A stretch of DNA of 64,000 bases from DSNY01 sp016861185 (GCA_030263275.1 SZOR01000002.1:44598-108597); one strand, 5' to 3'. Counted from the first letter of the stretch, positions 42,269-51,077 are shown. Program-made: numbers and translations. Notes: generated by a model not told the origin, from the letters alone.

Positions 42269-43557
42269 ACGCGCAGCGGATCACCTCGCTGGTCGTCGAT
42301 CACCTGGCGGCGCTTCTCGCGCAGGTGCTGCGCTTCGACGGACCGGCCGACGCGGTGATGTCGCGCTACTTCAAGCAGCATCCGAAGCTCGGCAGTCGCG
42401 ATCGCAGCCTGATTGCCGAGGGCGTCTTTCACGCGCTGCGGCGCTACGCGAGCCTGAAGTGGATGCTGCAGCCCGCGCATCCCGAACGCGCTCCCAGGCT
42501 CGCCGCGCTGGTGACGCTGGCGCGGCAGCACGGGATCGCCGCACTCGATGTGCGCGCGCTGAAGAGCGACGAGCGTGCGGTGCGCAACGCGCTCGCGCTC
42601 GACGCGTCGACCGCGCCGTGCGCGATCCGCGCTGAGGTGCCGCTGTGGCTGTTCCAGCGTGTCACCGCGCAGTACCACGACGCCGAGGCGCTGCTCGCGG
42701 CGATCATCGAGCCGGCGCCGCTCGACCTGCGCGTCAATACGCTGAAAGCAAGCCGCGACCAGGTGCTCGCCGAGCTGCGCTCTGCCACGCGCCAGCATGC
42801 GCCGCTGGCGGCCGAGGCGACGCGGTATTCGCCGGACGGCATCCGCCTGTTCGAGAAGCCGGCGCTGACGCGCTGGCCGCTGTACCGGGACGGGCTCGTC
42901 GAGGTGCAGGACGAGGGCAGCCAGCTCGTCGCGCGGCTGCTGGCGCCGAAGCGCGGCGCGATGGTCGTCGACTTCTGCGCGGGCGCCGGCGGCAAGACGC
43001 TCGCGCTCGGCAGCCTGATGAAGTCCACGGGCCGCATCTACGCGTTCGACATCCACGCGAAGCGCCTTGCTGGGCTCGGCCCGCGGCTCAAACGCAGCGG
43101 GCTGTCGAACGTGCATCCGGCGGCGATCGCGAGCGAAAACGACGCGCGCGTGAAGCGGCTCGCGGGCAAGATCGACCGCGTGCTGGTCGATGCGCCGTGC
43201 TCGGGCAGCGGCACGCTGCGGCGCAATCCGGACCTGAAGTGGCGCTTCGACGAGAACGAGCTGGCGCGCGTCAATGCCGTGCAGGCCAACGTGCTGCGCG
43301 CGGCGGCGCGGCTGGTCAAGCCCGGGGGGCGGCTCGTCTACGCCACCTGTTCGCTGCTCGCGACCGAGAACCAGGAGGTCGTCGAAGGCTTTCTCGCCGA
43401 ACAGCCCCACTTCGCCGTCGTGCCCGCAGCCGAGGTGCTGCAGGCGCAGGGCATCGCGATCGACCACGCCGAGCGCTACGCACCGTGGTTCGTGATGCTT
43501 CCGCATCTGCACGGCACCGACGGCTTCTTCGCCGCCGTGCTGGAGCGCCGCCGATGA
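42265..43557 (+). CDS. RsmB/NOP-family rRNA (cytosine-5) methyltransferase
   Basis: The protein has 430 aa. An N-terminal NusB-like helical region (about residues 1-130) is followed by the Rossmann methyltransferase domain: VDFCAGAGGKTLALGSLM (motif I), VLVDAPCSGSGTLRRNPDLK (with the first catalytic Cys) and YATCSLLATENQEVVEGF (second Cys). It methylates cytosine-5 of rRNA; whether it is RsmB proper (C967) or a paralog cannot be decided here. It is coupled to purN and to the MscS gene by ATGA overlaps. Confidence 0.9.
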   Translation: MNAQRITSLVVDHLAALLAQVLRFDGPADAVMSRYFKQHPKLGSRDRSLIAEGVFHALRRYASLKWMLQPAHPERAPRLAALVTLARQHGIAALDVRALKSDERAVRNALALDASTAPCAIRAEVPLWLFQRVTAQYHDAEALLAAIIEPAPLDLRVNTLKASRDQVLAELRSATRQHAPLAAEATRYSPDGIRLFEKPALTRWPLYRDGLVEVQDEGSQLVARLLAPKRGAMVVDFCAGAGGKTLALGSLMKSTGRIYAFDIHAKRLAGLGPRLKRSGLSNVHPAAIASENDARVKRLAGKIDRVLVDAPCSGSGTLRRNPDLKWRFDENELARVNAVQANVLRAAARLVKPGGRLVYATCSLLATENQEVVEGFLAEQPHFAVVPAAEVLQAQGIAIDHAERYAPWFVMLPHLHGTDGFFAAVLERRR

Positions 43558-44891
43558 AGGACTCGCCCCTCGACGAACTGCTGCAGGCGCTTGCGGAAGG
43601 TTTGGCGCGGCCGCAGCACTTCTGGGCGCTGGTCGTGATCGTCGTCGCGGTGGCCGGCGGCTGGCTGGTTTCCGGGCTCGTCCGCCGGCGCGTCGAAGCG
43701 CGCCTGGCGGCCGCGACCATGCGCAGCGGGGCGGCGATCGACGCCCTGCGCTTTTCGATCGACGGTTTCCGCCGGCTCGCCTTCCCGGTCGCGGCGCTGC
43801 TGCTGCTCGCCGCCGGCGAAGCAGTGCTGCGCTTCTCGCGCGTGCTGACCCGCACGGCCGACGCGCGGCTGCTGCGTCTTGCGCTGACGCTGCTGGCGGC
43901 GATGGCCCTGATCCGCCTGCTCGTCTACGTGCTGCGGCGGGTGTTCTCGAACCTGTCGTTCATCGCGGCGTCCGAACGGGTGATTGCGCTCGCCATCTGG
44001 CTGGTCGTCGCGCTGCACGTGACCGGCGCGCTCGGCGACGTCGTCGAATGGCTCGACGCGACCAAGATTCCGATCGGTGCGTCGAAGGTCTCGCTGTGGG
44101 TCGTCGCGATGGGCGCGCTGTCGGTGCTGGTGACGCTGCTGGCGGCGCTGTGGATCGGCTCCGCGCTCGAAGCGCGGCTGATGCGCGCGCAGCAGCTGGA
44201 GCCGAACCTGCGCGTGGTCGCTTCGCGCGCGCTGAAGGCGCTGCTGCTGCTCGTCGCCGTGCTGCTCGGCCTGTCGATGGTCGGCATCGATCTGACAGTG
44301 CTGTCGGTCTTCGGCGGCGCGCTCGGCGTCGGCCTCGGCCTGGGCCTGCAGCGCATCGCCAGCAACTACGTGTCGGGCTTCATCATCCTGCTCGACAAGT
44401 CGCTGCGCATCGGCGACCTGATCACCGTCGACAAGTACACCGGCACCGTTACGCAGATCAACACGCGTTACACCGTGATCCGCGCGCTCGACGGCACCGA
44501 GGCGATCGTTCCGAACGAAAAGCTGGTTGCCGAGCCGGTCACCAACCAGAGCTACAGCGACCGCAAGGTGCTGATCCGCAGCAACGTGCAGGTCAGTTAC
44601 GCGACCGACGTCGACCGCGCGCTTGCCCTGTTGCAGCAGGCCGCCCGCGTCAGCCCGCGCGTGCTCGACGACCCCGCGCCGGGCGCGGCGCTGGTGGACT
44701 TCGGCGCCGACGGGCTCAATCTGGCGTTGACCTTCTGGATCGGCGACCCGGAGAACGGTCGGCTGAACGTCACCTCCGAAGTGAACCGCGAGATCCTGAG
44801 GCTGTTCCGCGAAAACGGCATCGAAATCCCGTTCCCGCAGCGCGACGTGCGCGTCGTCCAGATGCCCGGCGGTGTGGCCCGAAACGCTTGA
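43554..44891 (+). CDS. MscS-family mechanosensitive ion channel
   Basis: The protein has 445 aa: five to six predicted membrane helices, then the pore helix FGGALGVGLGLGLQRIASNY (Gly/Ala packing typical of MscS TM3), then the beta domain DLITVDKYTGTVTQINTRYT and the alpha-beta domain ending VVQMPGG. It releases solutes on hypo-osmotic shock. It is the third gene of the purN unit, with its ATG overlapping the stop of the methyltransferase. Confidence 0.93.
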   Translation: MKDSPLDELLQALAEGLARPQHFWALVVIVVAVAGGWLVSGLVRRRVEARLAAATMRSGAAIDALRFSIDGFRRLAFPVAALLLLAAGEAVLRFSRVLTRTADARLLRLALTLLAAMALIRLLVYVLRRVFSNLSFIAASERVIALAIWLVVALHVTGALGDVVEWLDATKIPIGASKVSLWVVAMGALSVLVTLLAALWIGSALEARLMRAQQLEPNLRVVASRALKALLLLVAVLLGLSMVGIDLTVLSVFGGALGVGLGLGLQRIASNYVSGFIILLDKSLRIGDLITVDKYTGTVTQINTRYTVIRALDGTEAIVPNEKLVAEPVTNQSYSDRKVLIRSNVQVSYATDVDRALALLQQAARVSPRVLDDPAPGAALVDFGADGLNLALTFWIGDPENGRLNVTSEVNREILRLFRENGIEIPFPQRDVRVVQMPGGVARNA

Positions 44892-44921
44892 TGGGGTAGG
44901 GATCGCCGTCGATTTGGAGGT

Positions 44922-44950
44922 ATGGCACCCTCAGGGTGCGCGGGTACAAT
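44922..44950 (+). promoter_or_regulatory. Predicted promoter of the desaturase gene with a palindrome filling the spacer
   Basis: -35 ATGGCA (44922-44927), 17-bp spacer and -10 TACAAT (44945-44950). The palindrome GCACCCT-C-AGGGTGC (44925-44939) covers the end of the -35 and most of the spacer, a position suited to a repressor. The start codon is 63 nt downstream of the -10. Confidence 0.5.
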
Positions 44951-45013
44951 GCGCCCCGTTCCCATCCATACGAGTGCCGCCCCACGCAGGGCGCACCGTC
45001 TCTCGGAGTAAGC

Positions 45014-46213
45014 ATGTATCTGTTCGAATTCCTCGACGGGGGATTGCTCGGCCTGAGCTGGTGGCAGCTTGTGCTCGCCACGTTGGCGCTGACGCACGTC
45101 ACGATCGCGTCGGTCACGATCTTCCTGCATCGCTCGCAGGCGCATCGCGGGCTCGACCTGCACCCGATCGCGAGCCACTTCTTCCGCTTGTGGCTGTGGC
45201 TGACCACGGGCATGCAGACCAAGGAGTGGGTCGCGATCCACCGCAAGCATCACGCCAAGTGCGAAACCGAAGACGATCCGCACAGCCCGCAGACGCGCGG
45301 ACTGAAGAAGGTGCTGTGGGAGGGCGCCGAGCTGTACATGGTCGAGGCCAAGAACCGCGAAACGCTCGCCAAGTACGGCCACGGCACGCCGAACGACTGG
45401 CTCGAGCGCAACGTCTATTCGCGCTTTACGTGGCAGGGGGTCGGGATCATGCTCGGCATCGACCTCGTGCTGTTCGGCGCCGCAGGCATCGCGGTATGGG
45501 CGGTGCAGATGGTCTGGATCCCGTTCTTTGCCGCCGGTGTGATCAACGGGCTCGGCCACTTCTGGGGTTACCGCAACTACGACGCGCCGGATGCCAGCAC
45601 GAACATCTCGCCGTGGGGCATCCTGATCGGCGGCGAGGAACTGCACAACAACCACCACACCTTCCCGACATCGGCCAAGCTGTCTTCCAAGTGGTACGAG
45701 TTCGATCTCGGCTGGGCCTACATCCGCATCCTCGAGACGCTGGGCCTGGCCAAGGTGCTGCGCGTGGCGCCGGTGCCGAAGGTCGCAGAGCCGAAGCGCC
45801 TGGTCGATCTGGAGACGCTGCAGGCGGTGATCAACAACCGCTACGACCTGCTGGCGCGCTACGCACGCGACCTGCGCCGCGCGTACGCGGAGGAACTGCG
45901 CAAGATGCGGCTGTCGGCGGCCGAGCGCGATCGGTTCGCGGCCGTCAAGCGCTGGCTGCGCAAGAGCGATGTAGCGGCGCTGCCCGAGCCGCAGCGGCAG
46001 ACGTTGACCGAAGCGCTGGCACAGAGCCGCGTGCTGAAGACGCTGGTCGACATGCGCGCGGAGCTGAAGGCGATCTGGGAGCGCTCGAGCGCATCGCGCG
46101 AGCAGATGCTCGCGCACCTGCAGGACTGGATCGCGCGCGCCGAAGCGAGCGGCATCCGCGCGCTGCAGGACGTCGCGCTGCGCATCCGCAGCTACGCTCC
46201 GGTCGCGGCCTGA
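45014..46213 (+). CDS. Acyl-CoA/fatty-acid delta-9-type desaturase with long C-terminal extension
   Basis: The protein has 399 aa. The ATG at 45014 has CGGAG 6 nt upstream. It is a membrane di-iron desaturase with all three histidine boxes: HRSQAHR (about residue 40), HRKHH (about 77) and HNNHH (about 210). The catalytic part ends near residue 265; the remaining about 130 residues are a charged helical region (RYARDLRRAYAEELRKMR ... LQDWIARAEASGIRAL), longer than in typical desaturases. It introduces double bonds into membrane lipids to adjust fluidity. Upstream is a predicted promoter with a palindrome in the spacer. Confidence 0.93.
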   Translation: MYLFEFLDGGLLGLSWWQLVLATLALTHVTIASVTIFLHRSQAHRGLDLHPIASHFFRLWLWLTTGMQTKEWVAIHRKHHAKCETEDDPHSPQTRGLKKVLWEGAELYMVEAKNRETLAKYGHGTPNDWLERNVYSRFTWQGVGIMLGIDLVLFGAAGIAVWAVQMVWIPFFAAGVINGLGHFWGYRNYDAPDASTNISPWGILIGGEELHNNHHTFPTSAKLSSKWYEFDLGWAYIRILETLGLAKVLRVAPVPKVAEPKRLVDLETLQAVINNRYDLLARYARDLRRAYAEELRKMRLSAAERDRFAAVKRWLRKSDVAALPEPQRQTLTEALAQSRVLKTLVDMRAELKAIWERSSASREQMLAHLQDWIARAEASGIRALQDVALRIRSYAPVAA

Positions 46214-46226
46214 AGCGGCAATGCAC

Positions 46227-46263
46227 CAACAAAAAGCCCGGCGCGATGCCGGGCTTTTTGTTG
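46227..46263. terminator. Strong bidirectional terminator between the desaturase and rpmG
   Basis: A 16-bp stem CAACAAAAAGCCCGGC / GCCGGGCTTTTTGTTG with a GCGAT loop gives T-runs in both directions and serves both convergent units. Confidence 0.95.
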
Positions 46264-46291
46264 GGCGATCCGTTGCGGCAATCGCGCGGCG

Positions 46292-46459
46292 CTACTTGAG
46301 CTTCGTTTCCTTGTACTTCACGTGCTTGCGCGCGACCGGATCGAACTTGCTGATCTCCAGCTTCTCCGGGGTCGTGCGCTTGTTCTTGGTCGTCGTGTAG
46401 AAGTGGCCGGTTCCGGCCGTCGATTCGAGCTTGATCTTTTCGCGGGCGCCTTTGGCCAT
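46292..46459 (-). CDS. rpmG: 50S ribosomal protein L33
   Basis: The protein has 55 aa, MAKGAREKIKLESTAGTGHF then YTTTKNKRTTPEKLE and the end KYKETKLK. This is the zinc-free form (no CxxC pairs). It follows rpmB by 17 bp, the standard rpmB-rpmG pair. Confidence 0.97.
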   Translation of the reverse strand: MAKGAREKIKLESTAGTGHFYTTTKNKRTTPEKLEISKFDPVARKHVKYKETKLK

Positions 46460-46476
46460 GGCGTGCTCCTCGATCC

Positions 46477-46710
46477 TCAGACTTCACCGCGTGCGCGCAG
46501 GTCGGCCAGCACGGCGTCGATACCGTGCTTGTCGATCGTGCGCAGCGCCGCATTGGTCACGCGCAGGCGGACCCAGCGGTTCTCGCTTTCGACCCAGAAG
46601 CGGCGGTACTGCAGGTTGGGCAGAAAACGACGCTTGGTCTTGTTGTTGGCGTGCGAGACGTGATGGCCGACCATCGGCGCCTTGCCGGTGACTTGACATA
46701 CGCGTGCCAT
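46477..46710 (-). CDS. rpmB: 50S ribosomal protein L28
   Basis: The protein has 77 aa from the ATG at 46710: MARVCQVTGKAPMVGHHVSH, then NNKTKRRFLPNLQ and RVTNAALRTIDKHGID. The usual first gene of the rpmB-rpmG operon, with a good promoter upstream (46767-46796). radC lies upstream on the same strand, as in E. coli. Confidence 0.97.
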   Translation of the reverse strand: MARVCQVTGKAPMVGHHVSHANNKTKRRFLPNLQYRRFWVESENRWVRLRVTNAALRTIDKHGIDAVLADLRARGEV

Positions 46711-46766
46711 CGCAGACTCCTGTACGTGAATGGGCCCGGCCGCGGCCGGACGATGCAAAGCGACGA

Positions 46767-46796
46767 ATTGTAGGGGAAAACGGCGCGCGTCGCCAA
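46767..46796 (-). promoter_or_regulatory. Predicted promoter of rpmB-rpmG
   Basis: On the minus strand, -35 TTGGCG (46796-46791), an 18-bp spacer and -10 TACAAT (46772-46767) lie about 57 nt before the rpmB ATG. Confidence 0.65.
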
Positions 46797-46819
46797 GCCG
46801 CACCGGGCGCCTTCCCGCT

Positions 46820-47494
46820 TCAGAGCAGGCCGCGCTCCGCAAAGGACATGCTGGTCGACCCGGCCACGACGATATGGTCGAGCACGCGCACGTCGACCAG
46901 TTCCAGTGCGCTCTTCAGCGTCCGCGTCAGCAATTCGTCGGCCCGGCTCGGCTCGGCCACGCCCGAAGGGTGGTTGTGCGCGAAGATCACCGCGCCGGCG
47001 TTGTGGCGCAACGCCTGTTTCACGATTTCCCTCGGGTAGACGCTGGTCTGCGTCAGCGTGCCCCTGAACAGCTCGTCCTGCGCGATCAGGCGGTTCTGCG
47101 CATCGAGGAATAGAGCGACGAACACCTCGTGCGGCAGGTGGGCGAGCGCAAGCCGCAGATAGTCGCGCACCTTCTGCGGCGAGTTCAGCAGCGTCTCGCG
47201 CTTGACGTCCTCGTGCAGGGCTCGCCTGGCCAGTTCGAGCACGGCCTGCAGTTGCGCATACTTGGCCGGGCCGAAGCCGTCGAGCTTTTCTACCTCGGCG
47301 CGCGGCGCGGCGATGAGGCCGTTCAGTCCGCCGAAGCGCTCAAGCGCGCCGCGCGCCAGTTCCAGCACGCTGCGGCCGGGTACCCCGGTGCGCAGGAACA
47401 CCGCCAGCAGCTCCGCTTCGGTCAGTACCTTCGGGCCGTGCGCGAGCAGCCGTTCGCGCGGCCGTTCCGACTCGGGCCAGTCTTTGATCGCCAT
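46820..47494 (-). CDS. radC: RadC-family JAB1/MPN protein
   Basis: The protein has 224 aa. An N-terminal helix-hairpin-helix region (EKLDGFGPAKYAQLQAVLEL) is followed by a JAMM metalloprotease-like domain with HNHPSG and the downstream Asp/Ser (PSRADELLT). Despite the name it is not established as a repair enzyme. The ATG at 47494 was chosen because it gives the family start MAIKDWPESERPRERLL. It is divergent from fkpB. Confidence 0.96.
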   Translation of the reverse strand: MAIKDWPESERPRERLLAHGPKVLTEAELLAVFLRTGVPGRSVLELARGALERFGGLNGLIAAPRAEVEKLDGFGPAKYAQLQAVLELARRALHEDVKRETLLNSPQKVRDYLRLALAHLPHEVFVALFLDAQNRLIAQDELFRGTLTQTSVYPREIVKQALRHNAGAVIFAHNHPSGVAEPSRADELLTRTLKSALELVDVRVLDHIVVAGSTSMSFAERGLL

Positions 47495-47554
47495 TCGAAC
47501 GCCCTTGGCTAGAATCGACCCGAACGAAGTTTCGCTTGGCTGTCGCCCCAATCC

Positions 47555-48001
47555 ATGCCCAGGATCGCCGCCGGTTCGCACGTGACGCTGCATTATCGCC
47601 TTGCGGTAACCGGCGATGGTGTGGAGCGGGAGGTCGTCAGCACGTTCGATACGAAGCCGGCCACGCTGCAGGTGGGCGCGGGACAGTTCGCGCCGTCGCT
47701 GGAGGTCTGCTTGGTGGGGCTGGACGAGGGCGCGCAGGCGACCTTCGATCTGCCCCAAGACGCTTTCGGCGTGCGCAAGCCAGAGCTGGTGCAGGTGCTG
47801 ACGCGGGCCGCGTTCGACGCGAACACCGCGGCGGACGGCGACTATGCGCCGGGCGATGTGGTCGAATTCAACGCGCCCGACGGCGGGCGCTTTGCGGGCG
47901 TGCTCAAGGAGCACGGCGAGCGTCGCGTCGTCGTGGACTTCAACCATCCGCTCGCCGGGCGGGCGCTGAAGTTTTCGGTGCACGTGATCGGAGTGCTGTA
48001 G
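47555..48001 (+). CDS. fkpB: FKBP-type peptidyl-prolyl cis-trans isomerase, SlpA/FkpB type
   Basis: The protein has 148 aa, the usual SlpA length, without signal peptide, so cytoplasmic. The FKBP core (VTLHYRLAV, then FDTKPATLQVGAG) is split by an insert-in-flap domain (FGVRKPELVQVLTRAAF) as in SlpA, and returns with VVDFNHPLAGRALKF. Its TAG stop is immediately followed by the ispH ATG, the conserved fkpB-ispH pair. A TAGAAT (47510-47515) is a possible -10 about 40 nt upstream. Confidence 0.95.
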   Translation: MPRIAAGSHVTLHYRLAVTGDGVEREVVSTFDTKPATLQVGAGQFAPSLEVCLVGLDEGAQATFDLPQDAFGVRKPELVQVLTRAAFDANTAADGDYAPGDVVEFNAPDGGRFAGVLKEHGERRVVVDFNHPLAGRALKFSVHVIGVL

Positions 48002-48958
48002 ATGGAAGTCCTGCTGGCCCAGCCGCGCGGATTCTGCGCCGGCGTCGATCGCGCGATCGAGATCGTCGAGCGCGCGCTCGCGATCCACGGCGCGCCGATC
48101 TACGTGAAGCACGAGATCGTGCACAACACCTACGTCGTTTCCGATCTGCGCGCCAAGGGCGCGGTGTTCGTCGAGGAGCTCGACGTGATCCCGCCCGGTT
48201 CGATCGTCGTCTTTTCGGCGCACGGCGTGTCCAAGGCCGTTCAGCGCGAGGCGCAGGCGCGCGGCCTGCGCGTGTTCGACGCGACCTGCCCGCTCGTGAC
48301 CAAGGTCCACGTCGAGGTCGCGAAGATGCGCGCGCAAGGGCGCGAGATCGTGATGATCGGCCACGTCGGCCACCCGGAGGTCGAAGGCACGATGGGACAG
48401 GCCGACGACGGCATGTATCTCGTGGAGACCGTCGCGGACGTCGAGCGGCTCGCAGTACGCGATCCCGAGCGCCTCGCTTACGTCACGCAGACGACGCTCT
48501 CGATCGACGACGCGGCTGCCGTCGTCGCCGCGCTGAAGCGGCGCTTTCCGCATATTGCCGAGCCGAAGAAGGCCGACATCTGCTACGCGACGCAGAACCG
48601 CCAGGACGCGGTGAAGTTCATGGCGCCGCAGGTCGATGTCGTGATCGTCATCGGCAGCCCGAGCAGCTCGAACTCCAATCGGTTGCGCGAGGTCGCGGAG
48701 CGTTTCGGCGTCCCGGCCTATCTCGTCGACTCGGCGAGCGACATCGACCCGGCCTGGCTCGAAGGCCGTGCGCGGGTCGGCGTCACGGCCGGTGCCTCGG
48801 CCCCGGAGGTGCTGGTCCAGGATACGCTCGAGCGGCTCAAGGCCATGGGTGCGCGCAGCGTGCGAACGTTGCAGGGCGTGGCGGAAAACGTCACGTTCCC
48901 GCTGCCGAAAGGGCTCGGTGCGGCCGCGAACGAGCCCGTCAACCCGGTGCGCGCCTGA
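48002..48958 (+). CDS. ispH: 4-hydroxy-3-methylbut-2-enyl diphosphate reductase
   Basis: The protein has 318 aa. It performs the last step of the MEP isoprenoid pathway, giving IPP and DMAPP. The three cysteines that bind the [4Fe-4S] cluster lie in PRGFCAGVDRAIE (Cys12), DATCPLVTKVH and ICYATQNRQ. The HGV and GHxGHPEVEGT motifs are complete. Coupled to fkpB with zero spacing. Confidence 0.98.
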   Translation: MEVLLAQPRGFCAGVDRAIEIVERALAIHGAPIYVKHEIVHNTYVVSDLRAKGAVFVEELDVIPPGSIVVFSAHGVSKAVQREAQARGLRVFDATCPLVTKVHVEVAKMRAQGREIVMIGHVGHPEVEGTMGQADDGMYLVETVADVERLAVRDPERLAYVTQTTLSIDDAAAVVAALKRRFPHIAEPKKADICYATQNRQDAVKFMAPQVDVVIVIGSPSSSNSNRLREVAERFGVPAYLVDSASDIDPAWLEGRARVGVTAGASAPEVLVQDTLERLKAMGARSVRTLQGVAENVTFPLPKGLGAAANEPVNPVRA

Positions 48959-49007
48959 TCCATTGAAGGCCCACCGAACGCAATATCAAGACAAAGAGGA
49001 GACCGCG

Positions 49008-49589
49008 ATGAGCAAGGGTTTGGCAGTTGTGGCGATCGCACTGGCAATCGGCATCGGCGGCGCCGCATACGCGCAGCCGGTCGAGCTCGAAGGGGTGAAG
49101 TTCGAGCCGACGGTCCAGGTCGGCGGGCAGGCGCTGCAACTGAACGGCGCGGGCATCCGCACGCGCGCGATCTTCAAGGTCTACGTTGCCGGGCTGTACG
49201 TTCCGCAGAAGTCGACCGATGCCGATGCGCTGCTTGCGCAGAAAGGGCCGCGGCGCGTTGCGATCCACATGCTGCGCAACGTCGACGCGGATACGTTCGC
49301 GACCTCGCTCGCCGACGGGCTGAAGGCGAATCACAGCGAGCAGCAGCTCGCGGCGTTCAAGGCGCAGTCCGACGCGCTGACGGCCACGCTCAAGGCGATC
49401 GGCGAGGCGAAAAAGGGCGACGCGATCTTCTTCGAGTTCACGCCGGAGGCCGGCACGCGCATCGTCGTCAACGGCCAGCCGCGCGGCAATCCGATCGCCG
49501 GCGAGGATTTCTTCACGGCCGTGCTGCGCATCTGGCTCGGCAATCGTCCCGCCGACTCCGACCTGAAGAAGGGGATGCTCGGCGCCTGA
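49008..49589 (+). CDS. Exported chalcone-isomerase-like protein
   Basis: The protein has 193 aa from the ATG at 49008 (AAGAGGAGACC upstream). A signal peptide (SKGLAVVAIALAIGIGGAAYAQ) is followed by the bacterial CHI-like domain: VELEGVKFEPTVQVGG, GAGIRTRAIFKVYVAGLYVP, MLRNVDADTF and the end FFTAVLRIWLGNRPADSDLK. The fold is shared with chalcone isomerase, but catalytic residues of the plant enzyme are not expected; function is unknown. It lies 49 bp downstream of ispH. Confidence 0.92.
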   Translation: MSKGLAVVAIALAIGIGGAAYAQPVELEGVKFEPTVQVGGQALQLNGAGIRTRAIFKVYVAGLYVPQKSTDADALLAQKGPRRVAIHMLRNVDADTFATSLADGLKANHSEQQLAAFKAQSDALTATLKAIGEAKKGDAIFFEFTPEAGTRIVVNGQPRGNPIAGEDFFTAVLRIWLGNRPADSDLKKGMLGA

Positions 49590-49608
49590 CGGCGCGACCC
49601 GGCCAACG

Positions 49609-50547
49609 ATGCGTCGGGTCGGTGCACGTGCGGCGGGCCGGTCCGCGGCGGCGCGCGATACCGGCGCCGATCCGCTCGTCGACGCCTTCATCGACGCGCT
49701 CTGGCTCGAGGACGGCCTGGCGGCCAACTCGCTCGCGGCCTACCGGCGCGACCTGCAGGCGCTCTGCGCCTGGCTCGCCGGACGCAACGGCGCATTGCTG
49801 ACGGCGGGCGAAGTCGACCTGTCCGCTTTTCTCGCCGCGCAGCACGCGACGACGCGCGCGTCGACGGCGAATCGACGGCTCGCGAGCTTCCGCCGCTTCT
49901 ACCGCTGGGCCCTGCGCGAAGGACGGATCGGCGCGGACCCGACGCTGCGGCTGGCCAACGCCAAGCGCCCGGCGCGTTTCCCGAAGTCGATCAGCGAGGC
50001 GCAGGTCGAGGCTTTGCTCGCCGCGCCCGACGTGGAGACTGCGCTCGGGCTGCGCGACCGCGCAATGCTCGAACTGCTGTACGCGACCGGGCTGCGCGTG
50101 TCCGAACTGGTGACGCTGCGCCTGATCGAGCTGTCGCTCGCCGACGGCCTCGTGCGCGTGCTCGGCAAGGGCGGCAAGGAGCGCATCGTTCCGCTCGGCG
50201 AGGAGGCGCGCCGCTGGGTCGAGCGCTATCTGGCGCAGGCGCGCGGTGCGCTGCTGCGCGGCTCGACGGCGGATGCGGTGTTCGTCACGCGGCGCGCGCA
50301 ACCGATGACGCGCCAGATGTTCTGGCGGCTGATCAAGCGCTACGCGCTGCGTGCGGGCATCGACGCTCCGCTGTCGCCGCACGGCCTGCGGCACGCCTTC
50401 GCGACGCATCTGCTGAACCATGGTGCCGACCTGCGGGCGGTGCAGATGATGCTGGGCCACGCGGACATCTCGACCACGCAGATCTACACGCACGTCGCGC
50501 GCGAGCGGCTCAAGGCGCTGCACGCGCAGCACCACCCGCGCGGCTGA
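49609..50547 (+). CDS. xerD: Site-specific tyrosine recombinase XerD
   Basis: The protein has 312 aa. With XerC it resolves chromosome dimers at dif. The N-terminal SAM-like core-binding domain (DAFIDALWLEDGLAANSLAA) is followed by the catalytic domain with the full set: Arg in ATGLRVSEL, Lys in GKGGKER, HGLRHAFATH, LGHADISTTQIYTH (nucleophile Tyr). Its position between the ispH region and ybaK/plsY and its housekeeping length argue for chromosomal XerD rather than an integrase. Confidence 0.95.
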   Translation: MRRVGARAAGRSAAARDTGADPLVDAFIDALWLEDGLAANSLAAYRRDLQALCAWLAGRNGALLTAGEVDLSAFLAAQHATTRASTANRRLASFRRFYRWALREGRIGADPTLRLANAKRPARFPKSISEAQVEALLAAPDVETALGLRDRAMLELLYATGLRVSELVTLRLIELSLADGLVRVLGKGGKERIVPLGEEARRWVERYLAQARGALLRGSTADAVFVTRRAQPMTRQMFWRLIKRYALRAGIDAPLSPHGLRHAFATHLLNHGADLRAVQMMLGHADISTTQIYTHVARERLKALHAQHHPRG

Positions 50548-50563
50548 ATGCCGGCGGCGCCGC

Positions 50564-50569
50564 TACACT
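50564..50569 (+). promoter_or_regulatory. Possible -10 element (TACACT) close to the ybaK start
   Basis: TACACT lies 8 nt before the ybaK ATG; no Shine-Dalgarno sequence separates them. One of several such close placements in this window. Confidence 0.3.
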
Positions 50570-50577
50570 GCGCCGCC

Positions 50578-51069
50578 ATGGCGAAGCAGGCGCACGTTTC
50601 CGAAACCCCCGCTACGCAATGGCTCAGGCGCCACGGCATCGCCTTCACCGAACACGTGTACGAGTATGTCGAGCACGGGGGCACCGCGGAGTCGTCGCGC
50701 GCGCTCGGCGTGCCCGAGCACGAGATCGTCAAGACGCTGGTGATGGAAGACGAAACCGGCAAGGCGCTGATCGTGCTGATGCACGGCGACCGCAAGGTGT
50801 CGACGAAGAACCTCGCACGTCAGACGGGCCGCAAGCGCATCGAGCCGAGCGCGCCGGAAGTCGCGCAGCGGCACACGGGCTACCAAGTCGGCGGAACGTC
50901 GCCCTTCGGCACGCGCAAGACGCTGCCGGTGTTCGTCGAGCGCAGCGTGCTTGCGCTGCCGCGCATCCTGATCAACGGCGGGCGGCGCGGCTATCTGGTC
51001 GGCATCGACCCGGCGGTGCTGACGGCAGCGCTTGGCGCGACTGCCGTCGACTGCGCACTGCCCGAATAG
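50578..51069 (+). CDS. ybaK: Cys-tRNA(Pro) deacylase, YbaK/EbsC family
   Basis: The protein has 163 aa. It hydrolyses misacylated Cys-tRNA-Pro in the cytoplasm. The core includes FTEHVYEYVEHGGTAESSR, HEIVKTLVMED, LIVLMHGDRKVSTKNLARQ with the conserved Lys, and GYQVGGTSPFGTRKTLPVF. It starts 30 nt after xerD. Confidence 0.93.
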   Translation: MAKQAHVSETPATQWLRRHGIAFTEHVYEYVEHGGTAESSRALGVPEHEIVKTLVMEDETGKALIVLMHGDRKVSTKNLARQTGRKRIEPSAPEVAQRHTGYQVGGTSPFGTRKTLPVFVERSVLALPRILINGGRRGYLVGIDPAVLTAALGATAVDCALPE

Positions 51070-51077
51070 GAGGAGGC

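Noticed and set aside
49609..50547. xerD as a phage or island integrase
   Set aside because: Length, motifs and housekeeping neighbours fit chromosomal XerD; no att site or cargo is beside it.
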